From contig CM069436.1 in assembly GCA_035610365.1 (NCBI GenBank), positions 90,893,912 to 90,957,911 of the forward strand: DNA of 64,000 bases, written 5' to 3'. This document shows positions 61,437 through 64,000 of the stretch, piece after piece. The number at the start of each line of letters is the position of its first letter. Within the stretch, counting starts at the first letter, position 1. This DNA is from Aquatica leii (Eukaryota; Arthropoda; Insecta; Coleoptera; Lampyridae). The translations under genes were made by a program, and so were the position numbers. Under the pieces are notes generated by a model. It did not search any database, was not told the origin of the DNA, and saw only the letters and a program-made list of their open reading frames with translations.

Positions 61437-61684
61437 AAAATTATAAGCGACTTTCGGCTTAGCTTGCATCTTCAGAGTGGTAAATGTCACCAGTGACATT
61501 TACCACTCCGAAGATGCAAGCTGCAATGTCTTACAAAACGTCAGTTTGTTTGGGTTCACGAACGACAATACGGCAAAGGCCAAGTTCTACTTCTTGTTTT
61601 AGCTCTCAAGAAGAGAATATGACCAAGCCTAAGTCTGGGTGTTTTACTACGACGCGGTCTAAACCGAAAGTCGCTTATAATTTT
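61437..61684. mobile_element. two head-to-head PLE-terminus modules with hammerhead-like cores
   Basis: Two inverted copies meet at 61490/61493. The inner arms (61461-61490 and 61493-61522) are 30 bp with one mismatch and a 2-base spacer. The outer arms (61437-61461 and 61660-61684) are 25 bp with one mismatch and contain CCGAAAGTCGCTTATAATTT. The left copy, read on the minus strand, is compact: CTGAAGATG then GCCGAAAGTCGC, the two hammerhead core strands in order. The right copy has the same ends but 137 extra bases between them and CCGAAGATG in place of CTGAAGATG. This layout resembles PLE terminal repeats and related retrozymes. Helix II of the compact copy is weak, so ribozyme function is uncertain. 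Confidence 0.55.
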
Positions 61685-64000
61685 ATTTTTATGTAATTAC
61701 GAGAAAGTTGTTACTAAATACTAACGTTTGCAAATATAACCTAAAATATTTAATTTAAAAGCTAAACCCTTTTCTGACTTCATACGTACCGTCAAAACTA
61801 ATGCAATAGCATGCTCACGGCTTTAAATAATTTTGTTACTTTTATTGTGCTACACGTAATATGTATTTGTACAAGTCTTCTAAATTATGGTTTTATAATT
61901 CATTATTATGTACAGTAATGACTTTGACCTGTACTTAATTAACTTTGGCCTGTGCGGAAATAAAGTCGTTTAAACAAAATGCACAACGTTGCCTAATCGT
62001 TAATAAACATACTATATACCGTATTATTTGTTAGTCAGAAAAAAAAATTATTTAACAAATTTACATGTAAATTAGACTTTTTTTTCACGAATAAGCCTGT
62101 TTAAACACGAATGAAAGAAGGGTTTTAAAAATCTACTATAAGAAAACCCTAATTTAGACAGAAACGAGTTGAATACAACATTCTATTGTTCAAACAGAGT
62201 TTATGAGGTTTCCAAAGTCTTAAAATCTCTAAAAAATAGTTTGGTATTTATGTGAACAAAACGGGCAAAGACGGTTTACAATAGGAAAAAATTAAAATTT
62301 ATAACAGTTAAGAACAATAAAAATATTTTCAACTTTTAATAACACACAATATATATTTAACAAACAATTACATCAAATAATATTTTTGACACAAACTATT
62401 TAACTAGTAAAACTTATTTTGAAAACATTGTGTTCAAATACCACTTAAATTCAAAAAAAAAATGTTAATTGAAATTTTATTAAACTAATGTTTGGAAAAA
62501 TTTCAAGATTTTAAGCACTATTGTTTTTCAATTCCTGATTTTATCTGTACTTGTAATTAACTTTATTTTAAACGGTCATTAGTCAATGTTATCTGAACAT
62601 TGATTTCAAGGTATTAAATTTATAACAATTATTTCATTCAATGTAATTTAGTTTTGTAGATTATTAATTATACAAAGATGGCGTATTATTGGAACAGTTG
62701 CCGTTGATTAATATTTATTTTACTGCCTTCGATAAATAATGACACAGTGAAACAACGTAAAGTTAGTTACAATTGAGTCTTCTGCTCAACGCACAAATAT
62801 TATTTAATACCTTCTAAAACAAACTTCAAACAACAGCGTTTTAATTAATTATTATTTTAATGCAATACTAAATTTAGTAATAACATTAACCAAAAAAAAG
62901 TATATTATTATATTAATGTTACCTAGCATTACTTTATGTAAATTTAAAGCTGTTTACCTTGTGTTTAGTGTTAGGTATAATATAATAAATAAATTATATT
63001 ATACGTAACACTAAAAGTACTTTTTTTAATAATTGTTTACGTATTTTAATTTATTTATAACGTTTAGTAAACATTTTTTTATTAAATTAATGTAATTTTT
63101 TTGTTTTTAATTAAATTTTTTTTATATATTTGTAGTATAGCCTTAAGTATTTAAAAAACAAAAAATAAATTGTACATTTTAGAGTAATGTAGAATAATAA
63201 TTTATGCAAGTTATAGTTATTGCACGACTTTTATATAATAAGCAATTTTACTATTTCCAAGACAAGTAAAAGGTTTTTTCTTTGTTAAAAAAACATGATC
63301 AATTTAATTTATAATAATGTTAGCGTACTTCTTAAAATTTTCTTAGCTTAATTTTTTACAGAGAATGTTTTCTTTCAAATAAACAAAAATATTTATATTA
63401 TTATTTATTGTAATACAAAAAATTAACAAAGATTTAACTTAATTTACAAAAATAAATAAATAAAGTTAAAATTTTGTTCTTTTTATGCCATCAATTTGTT
63501 ATAATAAAATCTTAAATGTAATAAAATTACTTTTTTGTGCAATGTTCTTTATTTACCCTGAAATAATAAACAAACTAAAATTGAAAAAAAAACTTTGTTG
63601 ACTTCAACATTAAAACAAATACATTAAACGTTTATTTATTAGTATTGTGTCACCAAAAATATCAAAGTTTAACTATCTAAAAACTATATCCATAAAAATC
63701 TAACACATTCTAGACGCGCTACAAAGCAATAAAAAGGTATATCAAAATACTTTATATGTTTTAACTTTTTTATGTCAATGTGAAACATATAAAACTAGTT
63801 CAAAAAATACGTACAAACATAGCTAAAAAATTGATTATTTTCGACCGATAATATTTTGTTAAAAAATCCATTCAACTTTTTAAAAAAGATACAATTATAT
63901 AAAGAAAATATGCATACTGTTATACCCATTTTAAATAATTATTTTTTCACAAATAAATCTAGTAAATTGTACTAAAATTTTATTATTATTTAAATTAAAT
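61685..64000. other. AT-rich sequence without recognised content
   Basis: No coding similarity, RNA gene or repeat was recognised to the end of the window. Confidence 0.5.

Noticed and set aside
1-64000. CRISPR arrays, bacterial operons, tRNA or rRNA genes.
   Set aside because: None found; the composition, LTR elements and LINEs show animal nuclear DNA.

Overview
This is an AT-rich stretch (roughly three quarters A+T by eye) of an animal nuclear genome, most likely an insect. The basis is the mix of decayed transposable elements: BEL/Pao and other LTR elements, Penelope-like elements (PLEs) with GIY-YIG domains, Jockey-like and RTE-like LINEs, hAT, piggyBac, mariner and Mutator-like (FLYWCH) DNA transposons. 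I found no host gene, tRNA, rRNA or CRISPR array. The window reads as an intergenic or intronic desert filled by successive waves of insertions.

Layout. 0-7 kb: a Jockey-type LINE remnant, a small PLE endonuclease relic, then a larger decayed PLE (reverse transcriptase plus GIY-YIG). 7.7-12.5 kb: a large foldback element with inverted arms of about 1.4 kb, carrying another PLE fragment in its loop and a foreign 0.9-kb block in its left arm; a piggyBac C-terminal relic abuts its right end. 16-21 kb: Tc1/mariner-type relics, an unassigned GC-richer block, and a minus-strand BEL/Pao integrase fragment. 22.5-28.9 kb: a nearly complete young BEL/Pao retrotransposon with 220-bp LTRs and a 5-bp target duplication. 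29.1-30.6 kb: a hAT deletion derivative with an exact 8-bp target duplication and a nested inverted-repeat structure. 33.8 kb: a PLE terminal-repeat relic. 36.1-42.9 kb: a young non-autonomous LTR element with 1.3-kb LTRs and one 445-codon reading frame (Gag-like region followed by an integrase zinc-binding region), but no visible protease or polymerase. 48.5-54.7 kb: a nest holding a LINE 3' end, a FLYWCH/MULE transposase relic, a probable solo LTR, and an RTE-like LINE interrupted by an LTR-like insert with heat-shock-element-like motifs. 57-61.7 kb: a small MITE-like hairpin, an unrecognised coding relic, the second copy of a dispersed repeat, and two head-to-head copies of a PLE-terminus module.

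The features are independent or nested parasites, not an operon or pathway. The least routine observations are the non-autonomous LTR element, the foldback element carrying PLE sequence, the head-to-head PLE/hammerhead-like modules at 61.4 kb, and several further hammerhead-like motifs. All identifications come from reading translations and repeats by eye; no database search was possible.
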